Notes under the pieces: generated by a model
The model's input: the letters and a program-made list of their open reading frames with translations, nothing else
Told to the model about the DNA's origin: nothing
Database searches by the model: none
Shown here: piece after piece, positions 1 through 12,781 of the stretch
How the letters are laid out: each line of letters opens with the position of its first letter
Numbering within the stretch: the first letter of the stretch is position 1
Position numbers and translations under genes: made by a program
Source: Tillus elongatus
Lineage: Eukaryota > Arthropoda > Insecta > Coleoptera > Cleridae
Direction of reading: 5' to 3'
Assembly: GCA_964006375.1 (NCBI GenBank)
Contig: OZ023269.1
Coordinates: 60,168,968-60,232,967 of the forward strand
DNA: 64,000 nt

Positions 1-2
1 TA

Positions 3-640
3 CAGAATATTGTTTTGCAACTGGCTTTGGAAGCCACCGGTAACGAAGGTGCACCAGGTCAGAGCTCGACACCTGAATTATTTGTCGATGTTGACCCGGA
101 TCAGTTTCTTAAAGAATTTCTTCATGCAATTGATCTGGGTTAGCAAGCAAATAATTCTGCAATGCAAGTAGATGATTCAATTGAAGAGGTATTTACACAA
201 TTAACCCAAGATGTGAATCCATCTGCAATACAAATAGGTGTTTCCCAGAACACTGAAGAGTTTGTTTTTACCCAACTAACTCAAGATCTGGGTACACCTA
301 CGTTCACGCTTTCCTCTGGTAATGATGATTTTTTAGCCAACATACCACTCACACAGTTGGCTAATGAAGCAGCTTTATCAGAGAGAGTTGAGGGTGTAGA
401 AGCTTATGCCCGCTGAAGATGAGGCAGTGGGAGTGCCATTAGACCTGGCAGATGGTGAATTTTCCACAGTTATCTAATGCAGCATCAGCAACACCTTCAA
501 TAATTTCAGAAACAATGCAACACCTTCTTGGGTTGGCAGAAATGCTAAGGCCTGTGCGCAAATAATGGTAGGTGGCATTCGGGTCGACATAAACAATGAA
601 GATTTGAAGTGCCTACATTTAATTGTTGTGGTAAGTTTAA
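3..640 (+). pseudogene. Degraded acidic ORF with FTQLTQD repeats
   Basis: One reading frame stays open from base 3 to 416 apart from a single TAG at 141-143. Past 416 the frame changes and coding-like sequence goes on to about 640. The product is acidic and Thr/Gln rich. The phrase FTQLTQD occurs twice (about 190-210 and 270-290) and a weaker 'PLTQLANEA' copy follows near 350. A GGTAAGT that could be a splice donor lies at about 630. I do not recognise the family. It lies just upstream of the Polinton polymerase and may be a Polinton early gene or the end of something outside the window. The internal stop and frame change say it is broken or part of a spliced gene. Confidence 0.35.
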
Positions 641-650
641 GTTTTTTTTT

Positions 651-1112
651 AGATTTTGGATTATAGTTTAAATGTGTAAAAAAGCTAGTCACGGTTCGCT
701 GTGTGTTTAAATTTTTTAGGTGCTTTATTGCTGAAAAAAGAGGTGCGGGTAAAAATGGTAGCAAAAGAGGGGCGGGGGTTTTAAGAAAATTTTCGCGCAT
801 CGCGGGAAAATAACAGTTCGCGCTACGCGTTCGCAGTTGGGGTTACATATAACACCTTTTTAAATAGAAATGTTAATACAATCAATAAGTTTAATTAATT
901 TAGATTTTGGATTCTAGTTTAAATGGAAAAAAGCTAGCCACAGTTCGCTGTGGGTGTTTACATTTTTTAGCTGCTTTATTGTTGATAAAAAAGGGGTGGG
1001 GGTAAAAATGGGCAAAAGTGGGGGGGGGTTAAAATGTTTGCGCTTCGCGATAACATATTCGGGATAACATATAAGATATTTTTTAATACAAATGTTAATA
1101 CAATCAATTGAC
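651..1112. repeat. Two-copy tandem repeat, period about 251 bp
   Basis: The stretch starting AGATTTTGGAT at 651 starts again at 902. Both copies continue through a 'GCTAGYCACRGTTCGCTGTG' block, a G-rich block (GGGGTGGGGGTAAAAATGG type) and an ending AATGTTAATACAATCAAT. The copies differ by many substitutions and indels, so the duplication is old. No gene is visible between 640 and 1320. Confidence 0.75.
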
Positions 1113-1326
1113 AATTTATCAATAGAAACTTGTTTATTGTAGACTAAAATATGGCGGGGGATGATTATGAACCTTCAAGCTGGTCTCCGCGGAGTAACGC
1201 CGACACATAATCAAGTATTTAGTGGCTAAATTTGATGGATAGAGAATCACTTTATCAACATGAGTCTCACATGTACGACCTGTCAAAATATCTTTACTAG
1301 GCAAGACAACCTCAGTCGACACCAGA

Positions 1327-4300
1327 GTGCCACGTTGTGCCAGAAAGTTTAGAGACATAAACCGTACACACTGTGAACCACCAGCAAAACGCCGCCGTAT
1401 AGCTGTCGACACGGCAGATAGTTCTAACGCTGGCCTGTCGACCACAAATCGCAGTCGCACAGCTGTCGACGTGGCGACAATTTCCAATACGCTGGACCTA
1501 CTGGAATCAGGAATGTTGCAATATCACCGACACACAATTCTAACGCTGGACTGTCCACAACAAATCAACCAGCTGCGACCATACGCTGCAGTGCATGTGA
1601 TTGTGAAGTTCCTGCCAACATGTATGCTGGACATGTCAAAAGTATCAAGCACAAAGCTCGGTTTTGGAAACCTTTAGCAGATGGTGTTCATGTTTGCAGG
1701 AGCACTTTTAAGGGTAGAATAGTGAGTTATCAAATTACTTCTAATTATACAGGACTCAATATTAATGATTATATGAATAGTGTTAAGGATAAATCTATTG
1801 ATATGCTTAGAAATAAACTTTATAAATTAAAGTCATTTAAATGTAATTATGAATTATTTGGATTATATATTTTACCCTCTCATAATATAAGAGAAATAAA
1901 ATCTCATAACACATCTAATAAAATAGCAACAGTTTCATCTGATTTAGAAAATTTGTTTAATGATTTTACTACCATCATTGATGAAAAAACGGCTGATTTT
2001 ACAGAAAGAGAGTCGGGTTGGGCACTGGAAAAAAATTTATATTTGGAAATAAATATTAATAAACACAATCCTTTAAGCGCTGCTTCTTACTTACCATTAC
2101 CAGGAGAAATTTCCTTAAAAAATCTATAATTAATATCAAAAATAATGATGTATATTGTTTTGCTTGGTCAGTACTGGCTGCTATTTATAAACCAACTGGT
2201 TCAGTTTCTTCACCAAGCTCATATCCAAATTTTAGCGATACCTGTATCGATTTTACTGATTTATCATTTCCTGTCGCATTAAAATCAATACATGAATTAA
2301 AAAAATATATTTCTATTAATGTTTACGGTTTAAATAAAAGTTTAAAAAATAATATCTATCGACATCAAGTTACGGGTCCTCTTCATTATACACACAAAAA
2401 GCAGTCCATTCACATAAATTTCTTGTTACTTGATGATTGTGAAGAAAATTATCACTATTGTCTTATAAATAATTTTACTAGACTAATTTCCTCTCAGATA
2501 TCGAAAAACACACGAGTGAAGCATTTTTGTGATGGTTGTTTACAATATTTTGCTTGTAGAGAAAAGCTACTTCGACATACTCAACATGATTGTAGCTATG
2601 TGACTGCAAAAATGCCACTGTTAAATACAAGGACCGATAAGTTGGGGAATACGGTTTTAGACAATGTTTTAAAATTTGAAAATTTCCAAAATCAGCTGAG
2701 ATTGCCATTTTGCGTCTTTGCCGACTTTGAATGTGTGCTAGAACCTGTAGAAGATAATACTAATGTTAATAACAAAGAAACTTTCACTATTAAAAAATAT
2801 AAACATATACCTTGTTCATTTGCCTGTTACATAAAATGTTCGTTTAATGATGAATTATCTAAATTAGTTTTGTACAAAAATACTGATGCGCCACAGGTTT
2901 TTATTTTTAGATTAGAAAGTAATTTACGAAATATTTATTATAAGCATTTAAAACCGATAGCTAAAATGAAACCTTTAACATGCCAAGATAAATAAAAATT
3001 CAATGAAGCAACCCTTTGTCATATTTGTGAAATGCCATTTACAGCTTCAGATGTTAAAGTAAAAGATCACTGCCACTTTACGGGAAACTTTAGAGCTGCA
3101 GTACACAATGCCTGCAACCTTAATTTTAAAACCCCTTTGCAAATACCAATTTTTTTCCCATAATTTGAAAAACTATGATCCACATCTCTTTGTCAAACAA
3201 CTCGCTGTAAATCAAGAAGTGACTGTAATTCCTCAAACATTTGAAAAATACATTTCTTTTGCGAAAAAAACTTCCAGTTGATAAATATACTAGTAAAGAT
3301 GGTACAATAAAAACACTTTTTCTTCAAATGAAATTTTTAGACTCGTATCAATTTTTATCCGCTTCATTAGATGAACTGGCTTTAAACTTAGAATCATATC
3401 AATGTCGTGAAGTTCGCAAGTTCTTTTCTGATGATCAAAAATTCTCTATTATGAGGCGCAAGGGGGTTTTTCCTTACACGTATATGACTGATTTTTTTAA
3501 ATTTCATGAAACATCTTTACCAAGCAAAGATAAATTTTATGATGAACTTCGAAGTGAAGAAGTCTTTCAAGAAGATTATGATAGGGTTTGCAATGCATGG
3601 CGTGTTTTAAATTGTAAAACTTTAGGGGACTACTTTGACTTTTACTTAATGTTGATATGCTATTGCTCGCTGATGTTTTTGAAAACTATAGGGGTTTATG
3701 TCTCAAAACATACAAACTTGACCCGGCCCATTACTACACAGCGTCAGGTTTAAGTTGGGATGCAATGTTAAGATACACAAAAGTTGAATTAGAATTATTA
3801 ACTGATATGCTACATTAAAAAAAAGGTATTCGAGGTGGTGTAAGTACTTGCATTCAGCGAAAAGCCATTGCCAACAATAAATTTCTTCCAAACTATGACC
3901 CCTCAATGACAAACTCAGTTATTATGAATCTTGACTTTACGAGCATGTATGCATGCGTTATGGCGCAGTCTTCCAAAGGGAAAGTTTAATTGGCTCTCAA
4001 ATGAGGAAATTCAGACTTTACATAATACTGTTTCAATTATTTTTCAAATATTTTTCAAATACTGGCTACGTTGTGAAAGTTGATCTTGAATATCTTACAT
4101 ATTTACATGACTATCATAATGACCTACCGTTTTGTCCGGAAAATTATAAACCACATGGTAGCCAAAGTCAAAAACTAATTCCAAATTTGCGAAATAAAGC
4201 AAAATATATTTTACACTACAGAAATTTAAAGCAATGTCTAAAGTATGGTCTTAAAATAGTAAAAATTCACAGAGGTATAAAATTTTCTCAATCGGCATGG

Positions 4301-5239
4301 CTTAAACCATATATAGAGTTAAATACAAAGTTGCGGAATTCTGCCAAGAATAATTTTGAGCACCGTAGTTTTAAATTGATAATAAATTGTATATTAAAAA
4401 AAAAACCATTGAAAATGCTGAAAACCGTGTAAATATCAAGCTAGCAACACAATTTGAAAAAAATCGTGAAAAAAATGGAGCTGAAAATTATATAAGTAGA
4501 CCACATTTTAAAGAATCCAAAATTTTTTGTGTAAATTTAGTAGCTATTCAAATGCAAAAAACTCACGTTGAATATAACAAACCTATGTTGGATTTTCAAT
4601 ATTAGATATATCAAAAACTGTCATTTACTATTTTTTACAGGTTTTTAAAAGCTTTGTACGGTGATAATGTATCTCTTTTATATACAGATACGGATTCTTT
4701 AATAATTTATGTTAAAACTGAAATTTTTTATGATTATATAAAACAGCACATTGATAAATATAATACGTCTAATTATGATCTAAATAATATTCATAGCATT
4801 CCGAAAACCTTATCGACTATAGAAAAAATGAAGGACGAATATGCCGGGAAAGTCTTAGAATCATATTACGGTACTTCTGCGAAAGCATCTTGTATAAATT
4901 CTCCACATACACTTTCTAAAAAGGCGAAAGGAGTAAGTAAGGCTAGCATTAAAAAGCAATTAGAACTTAAACATTATAAAGCAATTGTGGATGGAGAATG
5001 TTCAACCGTACATTGTTTCATGTATGTCTAAGTCAGAATCGCATCAGATTTTTACCAACCTTATACGCAAAATCGCTTTATCTAATAAAGCTGACAAACG
5101 ATATCTCATTCCTTTATCAAGCGCAAGTTTGGCTTGGGGGCATATAGATATACCATTGACAAGTCTATCAGCTGACGAAAGATTAGACCGTCTTATTCAA
5201 GTAATGAAAGAGGCTGCTGAAAGTGACATTGAACAATAG
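1327..5239 (+). pseudogene. POLB: Polinton/Maverick protein-primed DNA polymerase B, multiply frameshifted
   Basis: This is the replicative family B polymerase of Polintons, which copies the element from a protein primer. Pieces appear in the right order in three frames. First is an N-terminal basic region with a nuclear-localisation-like PPAKRRRI and a CxxC...H-x5-H finger (about 1595-1660). Then comes the 'FAWSVLAAIYKP' block near 2160 and a second finger CDGCLQYF...HTQHDC (2535-2590). The exonuclease motif FADFEC has its D/E codons at 2722-2730, and a Zn-binding HICE...HCHF region lies near 3020-3080. The palm motif A version LDFTSMYA is near 3930, motif C YTDTDSL at 4681-4701, and a C-terminal ALSNKADKRYLIP follows. 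At least six frame changes and several stops interrupt it, and motif B (about 4580) is not recognisable. It cannot be functional as read. Confidence 0.9.
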
Positions 5240-5291
5240 TTTTAGGGTGGAGGGTGAAATATAAAACGTACCACTTATTTTAGCTCTAAAC

Positions 5292-5993
5292 ATGAGTCAA
5301 TACTTATATTCAGAACTTTTCTCCCGGTTATGTGGTGAAACACAAACAATTTGTAAACGTACTTTACGACATATAATTACTAGAAATCCTTGTGAAGAAA
5401 AATTACCAGTCCCTGTAGCCATTTTAAATAAAATAGCTGTTCCAGATGAAGCTTTTAACTATATAGTTGAGAGCGAAGTTTGCAACATTGATTTGACTTC
5501 ATTATTGGTGGAAAGAAAATTAAAGTTAGACAAGTTTATGGACGAAGTGATTAAAGTAGTGAAACGTGACGGCCATGAGTTTTTGAGTATTTTGGAATTG
5601 GATGATTTACTTGGTGAGAATCACATAGATTCACCGATTTGTGAAAAATATTATTTGTCTACTTTATTAGCATGTGGAGATTTGAAAAATTTTGATGAAA
5701 GATATCAAACAACAAATATTTCTTTCAAATATAAAAAAATTGATTCATTAGTCGATGAAACTATTTGTAGTGCTGCTCATTTTGCCGATGTTAAACTTTT
5801 AAAATGTCTAATGGCTGTAATTAAAAAGTATAATGTTAAATTTCACTTTGACCCATGTAACAATGATAAGCATAAAAAAGTGCATGCATGGTTAACAAAA
5901 AATATTGAAATGGGGTTAAAAGGTTGTGATAATGTAGGGTGGGTAAAAGGACCCTGTATGGCCAAATGGCCTTCAACAAAATTTAAAGATTAA
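5292..5993 (+). CDS. Intact 233-aa ORF of unknown function inside the Polinton
   Basis: An uninterrupted 233-codon frame starts at ATG 5292, about 50 bases after the polymerase remnant and on the same strand. I do not recognise it. The product is helical-looking with no signal peptide or membrane segment. It has scattered Cys (CGETQTICK, NPCEEK, DSPICEK, LLACGDL, ETICSAAHFADVKLLKCL) and a C-terminal CDNVGW...GPCMAKWP. The 'ICSAAHFADVKLLKCLM' piece resembles a single ankyrin-like helix pair, but no repeat array is visible. It is notable for being open while its neighbours are broken. It may be a Polinton accessory gene. Confidence 0.6.
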   Translation: MSQYLYSELFSRLCGETQTICKRTLRHIITRNPCEEKLPVPVAILNKIAVPDEAFNYIVESEVCNIDLTSLLVERKLKLDKFMDEVIKVVKRDGHEFLSILELDDLLGENHIDSPICEKYYLSTLLACGDLKNFDERYQTTNISFKYKKIDSLVDETICSAAHFADVKLLKCLMAVIKKYNVKFHFDPCNNDKHKKVHAWLTKNIEMGLKGCDNVGWVKGPCMAKWPSTKFKD

Positions 5994-6310
5994 ATTGAAA
6001 CTTTAAGTTGTTTGTATGAGTGGTCTGTTTAAAGATTCATATATCTTGGTCAATAATTGTATTTAAAGTTAATGTATTGTTAAAAAATTAATAATTTATT
6101 CATAACATTTTTAATGTGTTTAATGTCACTAAATACTTTAGATGATTATGTATTAGAGTTATTCTTTTTTTAAATTGTTGTAAAGAAGTTCTCATAAATG
6201 TGAAAGAAAAATCAAGGACTTCCCCCTCTTTTCAATACTTTTGGAAGGGGGAGCCATATAAATTAGAAACCGTCTTTGATAGTGGCAGTTATTAATTTTT
6301 TTAATATACA
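5994..6310. other. AT-rich spacer, no gene seen
   Basis: The stretch between the 233-aa ORF and the PC4-like gene is AT-rich, with short runs of A or T. I see no ORF, RNA or repeat that can be supported. Confidence 0.6.
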
Positions 6311-6762
6311 ATGAATAACTACAGCAGTTGCCAGCAAGCTAACCAATCAATTTCTGAAAAGGCAAATAAGAAAAATAATTTTGTTATAATTAATGAAAAA
6401 CAGTATCATCTTAACCCATCTAAATCAAAATATGTGTGCTGTGCACTAGCTTAAGAGTTTAATTTTCAACCTTTGGTAATAATTAAAGGTTTAAAAGGTG
6501 ATTGTGTGTTTTTAAATGAAACTGAATAGAATGAGTTTCTGAAACATCAAGGTGTAATAACTAACTATTTTTATACACCAAATGCTGAGACATTCCAAGC
6601 ACTCAGCCCAGTAAACACATGTTCGTTAATTAAACGTTTAAAAGGAAACTGCTACCTTACGTTTAATTTTGGTAAAAATGTCGCCCGAATAAACATATAA
6701 TAAAACCAATATAAAAACGTTTTTATACATGTATGTTTTAACGTTTAAATATACGTTTTTCT

Positions 6763-7046
6763 TACATGTTTATTAACAAGGATTTTACAACGTTAATTTA
6801 ACCATCATCTGTAATGGAGAATATACGTTTATAATTACCGTTTATCAACGGGAATTTGTAACGTTAAACTATTTGCCGTTAATAACGTAAAATATACATT
6901 TTTTATACATGTTTATTAACAAGGGTTTTGCAACGTTGATTTAACCATTATCTGTCATAAAGAATATACGTTTATAATTAATGTTTATCAACGGGATCTG
7001 TCACGTTAATCTGCTTGTATTAACGACGTATAATAAACGTTTGAAT
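6763..7046. repeat. Two-copy tandem repeat, period about 143 bp, AACGTT-rich
   Basis: The unit starts ACATGTTTATTAACAAGG (about 6763 and 6906) and goes on through CAACGTT..ATTTAACCAT, AATATACGTTTATAATTA and GTTTATCAACGGGA to TTAACG. It belongs to the left flank of the 3-kb element. Confidence 0.75.
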
Positions 7047-7662
7047 TACAACTAATACATACCTACCAAATTATAGTTTTTCAACCCAGCTGACATCAGA
7101 AGATGAGTACGATAAATTTTTTGACGATGGCAACTTATAGGACAAACGATCATTAGGTGTAGAAGTGTCAAACTGGACCTCATTGCGGTGTAGATACTTA
7201 CTTTAAGTGCTCATTGCTCATCAAAACTTCTAAACTTGCTACTCTGCTAAATTTTATAAACCTACCATTGACAAATTATTATTTATGTTTATAATTTTAA
7301 ATGGGCTTTATAAAAATGGATTAGATCACAAGTCAAATGTCAAATAAAAATAACTTTATTTAAAAAACAAAAATATATTTTAAAAAACTTACTTTCATCA
7401 TCAAAAAACTAAAATAATTAATACCACATTCTAAAAATATAACAAGCTTCTTCAATCATAGCGTCTTAATCATGAAATAAAAAATATATTTCTTAAATTA
7501 TTTGTCAACTTCTCAACAAAAAAAAAAGTATTGCTCCATTAGTTTTTTGCTCTGGACCTTTTCGAAGTAGCTAATTTCAACCAATCCTTAACAGCACAAA
7601 AGATTGCTCTGTCGCCTTTTTCACGTTGGGGAAAATTTAGCTTTGCAGCATCTAAAATTATG

Positions 7663-7829
<167 letters not shown>

Positions 7830-8719
7830 TTACACGGGAGGCGTCTACTTAACGTTCGCCTATATATAGGTGTACATGTATCGTGCAAATTAAATTAAAC
7901 TGGGAAAAATTAACAAATACATCAGAATTTATAAATGCTAAACCCGTAGCTAACCATTATTACTCTCATTCGCAAGTTTGATTAACGAACAATCAAAATT
8001 GAGGAAAAAAAGTTGTATTCATAAACGTTACATATATGCCCCAATAAAATTAAACTTGAAAATATGAGAAAGCAACCAACATGGCCGATTTTAAACACGC
8101 CGACTAAACTCATAAGTCCCAATTATTTATTCTACCTAATAACGCTCTATAGCTATCAAAGTACAAGAAATGTGATTAACTTCGACAACGTTTGAAGACA
8201 ATTATTAGATATTGTGATACAGCTTACCTTAACCTAACTTCTAGACATAAAACTTGACACTTTGAGCCTCACTAACTGTACCTATTTCCAAAACTTTTAA
8301 GGGAAATCGCTACAGGATGATAATCATTGTTTGTAAATATGTATAAAAGAATTATAAATTATAGAACAGACCACCATTCACCATAACATACAAGTGTCAC
8401 ATACTGAATATAATATGTAATAAAATTTAATTCCAAGCACCACGTTACACACTGTACGCCATCACTTATCACTTATCACTTCACCTGTTCTGTTTCTATT
8501 TCTTGATTTCTTGTTCATTCTCGTTCAGCATGCGCACAAACACTTACTAATTTACAAGGACAAATATGTTTTATGTATTACACAGTGGAATGCAAAAGAC
8601 AAAATAGCTCCTTTTAAAACATACACGCATTGTCGAATACCTCTCAGATTAATTATGTGACAATTTTTTTTTAAAAGCCAGGAAAAAATGTAACCTATAT
8701 AACTATAGGTACATAATAT

Positions 8720-9590
8720 AATATATCACATAATATCTAACGCTAAAATAATATCTAGTAAGATACGTATATTTTATGTATAAATCCCTACTTCATGTAT
8801 ATTTTTATAGGCGAACCTTGTTGAAACTACGTCTAAATATTATGTTTAAAAACACTTAATTAATAACGTCTTTTACAACGATAAATTGTTAAGTAATTTG
8901 CTTTTTTAACAAAAATTAGAAAATTAGTGGTTTTAAATATATCGTTTATATCACATAAAATATCTCTCGCTTAAAAAATGTCTGGTAATATACGTATATT
9001 TTATGTACGAATCCCTACTTCGTGCATGTGTTTCATAGGCGAACTGTGATGAAACAACCTTTAAATATTATGTTTAAAAACACTTAATTAATAAGGTCTT
9101 TTACAATGACAAATTGTTTCGTTGCTTTTTTTTACAAAAATTAGGAAAACAGTTGTTTTAAATATAACGTTTATATCACATAAATATCTCTGACTTATAA
9201 AATGTCTAATAAAATACGTGTATTTTATGTATGAATCCTAACTTCAAGTAGGTTTTTGGTAGGCGAGCTGTGTTGAAACAACGTTTAAATATTATACCCT
9301 TCATCAATAAGGTCTTTACAACGAGAAAATGTTTACCTAATTTTTTCACAAAAACTAGGTAAATACCTGTTTTACATATAACGTTTATACCACACAAAAT
9401 ATCTATAGTTTATAAAATGTTTAATAAAATACATATATTCAACGTATTAATCTCAACTAAACGTAGTTTTTTGATAGGCGAAATGTGTTTAAATAACGTT
9501 CAAATATTATGTCTAAAAACTCTTCATAATTAACGTCTTTACAACGAGGAAATGGTAACGTTGCCTTTTTAGCCTAGAATTGAACGTTAA
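8720..9590. repeat. Four-copy tandem array, period about 215-228 bp
   Basis: The landmark AGGCGA occurs at 8809, 9037, 9261 and 9476. Each unit carries TATCACA..AAATATCT, AATACGTATATTTTATGTA-type, AAATATTATGT..AAAAACTCTT-type and GTCTTTTACAACGA-type blocks in the same order. The copies are clearly diverged, so the array is old. It forms the right flank of the 3-kb element. Confidence 0.8.
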
Positions 9591-10245
9591 TTTTTCTAAC
9601 CGATAACGTTTTTTCAACGGTCTTTACGTAAAATAGACGTTTATTAAACGCACGTGTGTTTATTGGGAGGTCTTCATTTTCAAAACATTTTGAGTGGTTT
9701 AGAGATATAAAAATTATAAAAGTGGAAGATAAATATGGCAACAGTCTACCTAGGTATCGAAACTGTTGGTAAATTATTTGAATTGGTACCATTATTCAAC
9801 TATAAAATAGATATGAACAAGAATTTTTCACGTATTTCAATACTCTGATTGACAGTGTCAATTCAAACATTGATGTTGGTCAGTTTATTTTAAATGAAGT
9901 ATCTACAACAGGAAATTCGGAAAATGTTGGTTCAGTTATGGAACTGGTATATCAGTATCCAAATTTAAAAGAATTCAACAGATACAGTTCGTTTTCCTTC
10001 TACAATCAACACTAAATATAAAGAAACATATTACCTTTAATGAATCTTGCAATCAAGTAAAGTATATTGTAGTTTGGAATTTCGCACATTGTCAAGCAAT
10101 AATTGGCGAATGGGAACAATACGCAAGAGATCGTGATCGATTTCTTCGTCGAATAAACAGAACTACTAACGCCATTAACTATATTTTTGATAAAAGTCAT
10201 AGATTGCGGATTTATGAAGAACGCTTCTTAAATGTTATGTACTAA

Positions 10246-10590
10246 TTAGTCTTAATTTTATACAATAATTGTTGGGAGGTATTTTGGAATTATTGTATTT
10301 TAGAATTATTGTATCTTTGTGAAATTATTGTGTTATTTAAAATTATTGTCTAAATAAACATATGTTTACCTAAGATGTTTTGTTATTAAAAAATATATAA
10401 ATTTTCTGCTTTTTATTTAAATAAATATTTACCTTACAAAATTAGAAAACAAAGTAAAAATTATATACTTAAAAAGACATGTTATATTTAATTTAAATTA
10501 TACAAGTGTTCTTAGATATCCAAGAGTTATTTGATTTATCTAGTCCTAACCATTTTATAAGTATTTTATCCCCCTTCCTTCGAATATTTT
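10246..10590. other. AT-rich spacer with ATTATTG runs
   Basis: The sequence is AT-rich, with several imperfect copies of GAATTATTGT between 10260 and 10345. No gene is visible before the integrase C-terminus. Confidence 0.5.
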
Positions 10591-10596
10591 TTTCTA

Positions 10597-11414
10597 TTAA
10601 ATAAATCCTCCTTTAATTGGTTGTTTTTTTTCATCTTCAAGATAGTACATGGTTGGATTTGTCACTCTCACCTCAGCTATTTGAAAAATCTCATTGGACC
10701 AGTTTGGTGTATAACCTTTTTCGAAAAGTTCACGGTGTTTACTTATACCAACGAAATCCCCAACATGATTTTTTTTTCTTTGGATCAACTGTTTTTATAT
10801 GACTGAATGCATATTTTAATATATGTTTTCATGTTTCTTCTTAACTTCTGTTGGTTTCATACTAGTAGTGCTGTGTACTTAATTAATATAATATGATACA
10901 TTTTTTTAAGGAGATCCAACCATTTGTAATTTCCTTGCAGGCTGAATTTCTTCCACATTAGGGTTTTTAATGTTCTGTTTACACGTTCACAAATACTAGC
11001 CTTGAGGTTTGTATAAGTGGTATAATGATTTATTTTAAACTGATCCATCAGGGATTTGAACTCATGACCAAAAAACTCCCCACCGTTGTCCGTCTGTAAA
11101 TTTTTCGGTTGAGTATTCAGAGATTTTAGAATATTAGCCATAGCTTTTGCAACTTCTTTTGATGTTTTACTTTTTAATGGTTCAGCCCAGACAAATTTTG
11201 AAAAGGCATTAATTACTACTAAAATGTATTTGTACCCTTTATTAAATTTAGAATAAGGAAGCATTTCTACTAAAGCTGCCTGAAACAAATCATTTAATCC
11301 CTTAATTATTACATGACGCCTTCTATAATCTCTTCTAGCGGGTTTGTGAAGTTCATCCACCACTACTTTTTTTACGTTGATAGCGGACATTTTAGGTGTA
11401 GTTCTATGGCGCAA
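10597..11414 (-). pseudogene. INT: Polinton retroviral-type (rve) integrase, catalytic Asp lost
   Basis: The Polinton integrase joins the linear element to chromosomal DNA. On the - strand the core reads KGLNDLFQAALVEMLPYSKF, then LQTDNGGEFF (second Asp codon 11088-11090) and ASICERVNRTLK (Glu). The family pattern, from memory, has QAD at the first position. Here the codon at 11274-11276 encodes Ala, so the first catalytic carboxylate is missing. The C-terminal chromodomain-like part follows in another frame (10788 down to 10597): VGDFVGISKHRELFEKGYTPNW and IKGGF. At least one frameshift lies between the core and the tail (about 10790-10860). The N-terminal zinc-binding part is not seen as an open frame. 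Confidence 0.88.
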
Positions 11415-11528
11415 GCGATCGCTTTGCTGTTTGGAGAATGTTCAAAATGAAATGTATCTCCTGATTTTATCTTCACACCAACTATTTTTTTAGCAGATAT
11501 TTTTGTATTATTTAGAAATATAATGACT

Positions 11529-12735
11529 TCAGTTGACGGATTTAAATAATTTTTCTATTTCCACAGCGTAATCAAATACTATTGCATTGGATTCATTATT
11601 TAAATACCATCTATGGATATTTTTATCGATTGATTTACACCCATTATGTAGTAAAATTATTTTTTGTTGTAGTTTTGAATTAAGATTTCTATTTACTATT
11701 CTACCAAATTTGTCTAAAGTCATATTGACACTAATAGAGCAAAGAAAGATAATTATTATTTTTACTATTATGTGGACTTCCTTTAATTCTTCAATTAGGG
11801 AAACTATCTCATTGTGGTTACCGTTATTACCAGCATTTTGAGCTGCAATTAGGAGTTTTAGTCTATCGACTAGTTCATTAGGATCATCCCAGTGTATAAA
11901 GCTTATTGGATTTTTGTTCCATTTCATAAAACCCTTTCCCGATCGCAAATCATACACTCTACTAGGAAATGAACCCGAGCGTGGTCTTTGTCCAGGAGGT
12001 TTAATTACAGAAGTATATTTCTTTGAGGGATTACCTATTTTGGGGTTTTTTGCCTCATAATTTCGTCAAAGAGCATTTGTTCTTTCTAAAATATAAAGAT
12101 AATCTTTATGTTCTGCTACTTTATATGGTGCTGGATTCTTTTTAAATAATAATTCATACAATTCTGTTCCTTTATATTTGACACCTTTTACAACAATATC
12201 TTCGTTATCTAAATTAATTTCAGAGTCTCCAATATAAAATTTATCTGAAAGTATGTCATGTCTAATCCCATGCGTATGATCAAAGGCATAATCAGAATCC
12301 CTTATCATTGCTTCTATGTATTGTTGAGGTAGTGGAGCAAATTGGTTCAAATATATCTCAAAAGAAGGTTCACTGAGCAGTCTATGAAGTTCTGCTCTGC
12401 TAATTTCAGCGGGAGGCTCCGGTTCTCGTTCAGGTTCTGCGATAAATAGCTCTCCATCGCCTAACGGCCTTTCTTGAAATAAACGACGCGGTCTCATTTT
12501 TATCTCATATTTCACGGACGTTTTTTCTGGTTTGTTCAATTCTTCTTCCTTCACTTTGGATGCATTTTTTTTCCAGTTTAATATCTGAAAGTATCTTTTT
12601 TAAGGGTTCTGTAATATGTTTTAATTCTTCCTCTCTCTGAATGGCAGATTCTACCAAATCAGATTTTAGACTTTGCAACTTTCGTTTAAGTGATTTTCCT
12701 GTTTTAATTAGCTGTCTTGCAACTGTTTGATACAT
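11529..12735 (-). pseudogene. Polinton DUF8207-like structural/accessory protein, broken
   Basis: Three - strand pieces line up. First is a coiled-coil N-terminus (12735-12505: LIKTGKSLKRKLQSLKSDL). Second is a middle part (12554-12066) with LNQFAPLPQQYIE, GIRHDILSDKFYIGDSEI and GVKYKGTELYELLFKKNP. Third is a C-terminal part with IHWDDPNELVDRLKLLIAAQ and NEIVSLIEELKE (11957 to about 11760). The YIGDS...LYELLFKK and WDDPNELVxRLxLL signatures are what I know from insect Polinton proteins named DUF8207; the label is from memory. Frame changes lie in an A-rich run near 12560 and near 12065. The reading below 11760 (GKSIDKNIHRWYL, VEIEKLFKSVN) is a further extension in the same frame. Its role in the element is unknown to me. 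Confidence 0.75.
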
Positions 12736-12781
12736 GTTTGCGTTGTCAATAGTTAATTAACACTAAAACTTGTTTTCATCC

